Shown here: piece by piece, positions 5,007-6,358 of the stretch | Layout: each line of letters starts with the position of its first letter | Numbering within the stretch: the first letter of the stretch is position 1 | From: an uncultured bacterium | GTDB taxonomy: Bacteria; Actinomycetota; Coriobacteriia; Coriobacteriales; Coriobacteriaceae | DNA length: 6,358 bases | Assembly: GCA_905215115.1 (NCBI GenBank) | Contig: CAJMOP010000115.1 | Span: forward strand, 1 to 6,358 | Direction: 5' to 3' | The notes under the pieces: generated by a model | Told to the model about the DNA's origin: nothing | Databases searched by the model: none | What the model saw: only the letters and a program-made list of their open reading frames with translations | Made by a program: the position numbers and the translations under genes

Positions 5007-6195
5007 TTAGATCAATAATCGTGTCGTCTTCCGTGCGGTTTTCATCGATTTTTGCGAACATGTCGCATTCCCAAGGCCCATTGATTTCCTCAGCAAGGGC
5101 CCCGACGTGTTGCATGTCGTCGGGTTCTGGCACATCGTTGATGCTCGGGTCATCAGCTTGCGGATATTGGCTTGCAATTTCGCGCTTGGCGGCCTCTTCT
5201 TCTTTGAGTGTCTCCAGGACGCGGCGACCGTATTCGAAGTAGCGCCGCAAGACAAATTGACGAAGAGTTTCTTGCAGGATGGCGAAGTTATCCGGGAGTC
5301 GACCGGGCCATATCTTCTCGCGAATGCGAATCGCTTCCATGACCCGCCTAAAAGCGGACTGCTTGAAAAACGAATGACGACTAACTGTGATAACGGCATA
5401 TCCCATGCTTCGCAGCGTGTTTCGGCGTTCCTCGTCAATTGATTGCTGTTCGGGCTCGTCGTGGTAAAAGCCGTTGTATTCGATATCGGTCATCGAATTT
5501 TCGAGCAGCGCGTCGAGGTAGAAAACCGTCCGTCGCGTTAGGGCGGCGTATCTTTTGGGGACTGGGATCGGATAGTCCGTTTTGATAGCGCGTATGGCTA
5601 AGCCACCCATTGACTTGGGCATTGTCAGCATCATGACAAACGCCGTTTCGAGTGGGGAGCGACTGCCTTCGCGTACATAAGAAAGTGCCTTAAGTGCTTT
5701 ATTAGATCCACGATACCCCGATGCCTCTGAAAAGAAGGCTCTGAGCTCTTCAACGCTGGTTAGGGCTGGGCGCTCGCGATATTGAGTTTCGTCGGACGTT
5801 CCAAGCGCGTAGGAGCCGCAGATTTCAAAGTAATACTCAACGAGCTCCGAAAGGTTGAGGTCGGCTGCTGCTTCTAACGCGCACAGCTTGATATCGACGA
5901 TGTAAACGTTCGGCTCGAGTTCTAGGTAGCTTTCTGCATCAAACGTATAGCGCGTGCAGTGGCAGATGCAGCCCTTGCGGTGCCTTTTGGCATTATTGGA
6001 AAACGTCAGCACATGGATGCTTTCAGAATCGACATTCTTTCTGTTGAGCCATGCTCGCGCCGCTTCCAGGTTGGACGTGGTCGGCGCAGACACCTTGATC
6101 TTTTCCATAGGTATGGGATCGGTCGCGTGGCTTGCGAGCGAGCTGACTGTTTGGTATACAGCGCGTGCCGTGGTATGTGACAGAACGATTCCCAT
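4987..6195 (-). CDS. AbiEi-like / DUF559 (Vsr-like nuclease fold) domain protein
   Basis: 402 residues, soluble. The N-terminal half starts LSHTTARAVYQ and includes HVLTFSNNAKRHRKGCICHC (61-80), an IKLCALEAAADLNLSELVEYYFEICGSYAL stretch and a linker helix. This plan recalls Coriobacteriia proteins annotated as AbiEi-antitoxin-like or endonuclease-domain proteins. Residues about 180-275 look like a DUF559/Vsr-type PD-(D/E)XK fold: SPLE (E183), YLDAL (D228), IEYNGFYH (E239, H245), then DEERRNTLRSMGYAVITVS. The usual order of acidic residues and the closing RRN-L-x-x-x-GY-x-V-I-x-V strand are present, but catalysis is unproven. Residues 340-400 form an acidic tail. The ATG at 6195 is chosen because the protein then begins with the family-like LSHTTA segment, though no good Shine-Dalgarno precedes it. 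Base composition is lower in GC than the left genes. Role is unknown; defence or DNA processing is possible. Confidence 0.7.
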   Translation of the reverse strand: MGIVLSHTTARAVYQTVSSLASHATDPIPMEKIKVSAPTTSNLEAARAWLNRKNVDSESIHVLTFSNNAKRHRKGCICHCTRYTFDAESYLELEPNVYIVDIKLCALEAAADLNLSELVEYYFEICGSYALGTSDETQYRERPALTSVEELRAFFSEASGYRGSNKALKALSYVREGSRSPLETAFVMMLTMPKSMGGLAIRAIKTDYPIPVPKRYAALTRRTVFYLDALLENSMTDIEYNGFYHDEPEQQSIDEERRNTLRSMGYAVITVSRHSFFKQSAFRRVMEAIRIREKIWPGRLPDNFAILQETLRQFVLRRYFEYGRRVLETLKEEEAAKREIASQYPQADDPSINDVPEPDDMQHVGALAEEINGPWECDMFAKIDENRTEDDTIIDLIENSLF

Positions 6196-6358
6196 ACGCG
6201 CATGATGGCATAGCGGACGCCATAGACGCTCGAAACTTCGGGCAACGGTATTGGGGCGCGGCTTATCTTCTGCGAACGGTGGGTTTTTGAGCTGTCGTAT
6301 TGAGGGGTGTTCCTATAGTTTTGTCAACTGGGAAATGCTCTCCGTGCGACCGAATCGC

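Noticed and set aside
6322..6327. TTGACA on the - strand as a -35 box for the 402-residue gene
   Set aside because: No acceptable -10 hexamer lies 16-18 bases downstream, so a promoter is not supported from this alone.

Overview
The window looks like part of a Coriobacteriia chromosome (Actinomycetota), most likely Collinsella or a close relative. This rests on the high-GC coding style of the left two thirds, the intergenic GGGGAC/GTCCCC and GCCGGCA stem-loops, and a right-hand protein resembling a large Coriobacteriia family with an endonuclease-like domain. No rRNA, tRNA, CRISPR array or insertion sequence was seen.

Layout. (1) At 1-1088, on the + strand, are the C-terminal tail of an ABC-F ATPase and, six bases later, a Cof-type HAD phosphatase. 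They probably form the end of one operon, which closes in a stem-loop region containing an imperfect 27-bp tandem repeat. (2) At 1296-1673, on the + strand, is a DtxR/MntR-family metal-dependent repressor with paired inverted repeats in its leader. (3) At 1752-1881 a very long nested inverted repeat lies between this gene and the convergent ATPase gene. (4) At 1898-4597, on the - strand, is a zinc/cadmium/lead resistance cassette, in transcription order: an ArsR/SmtB-type repressor with an intact alpha-5 zinc site, a 72-residue free-standing HMA metallochaperone, and a P1B-2 metal-exporting ATPase that has a lysine run where its own HMA domain would be. (5) At 4598-4986 is an AT-rich intergenic region with a near-consensus promoter, two operators arranged as a perfect 24-bp inverted repeat, and two doubtful small ORFs that share a peptide motif. 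(6) At 4987-6195, on the - strand, is a 402-residue protein with an AbiEi-like N-terminal half and a DUF559/Vsr-like nuclease-fold core.

How the parts fit. The ArsR-type protein probably binds 20-bp sites of the form ATATGAAC-N4-GCTCATAT. Two sites cover its own promoter and a third lies just upstream of the ATPase, so excess Zn/Cd would release both the regulator-chaperone unit and the exporter. The HMA protein (Asp-Cys-x-x-Cys) is the likely partner or soluble metal-binding domain of the ATPase. The convergent DtxR-type gene is a second metal sensor that probably governs Mn or Fe genes elsewhere.

The most distinctive points are the split HMA/ATPase arrangement with opposite charge on the two parts, the compact double operator with a third copy at the ATPase, the 130-bp nested hairpin, and the motif shared by the two small ORFs.
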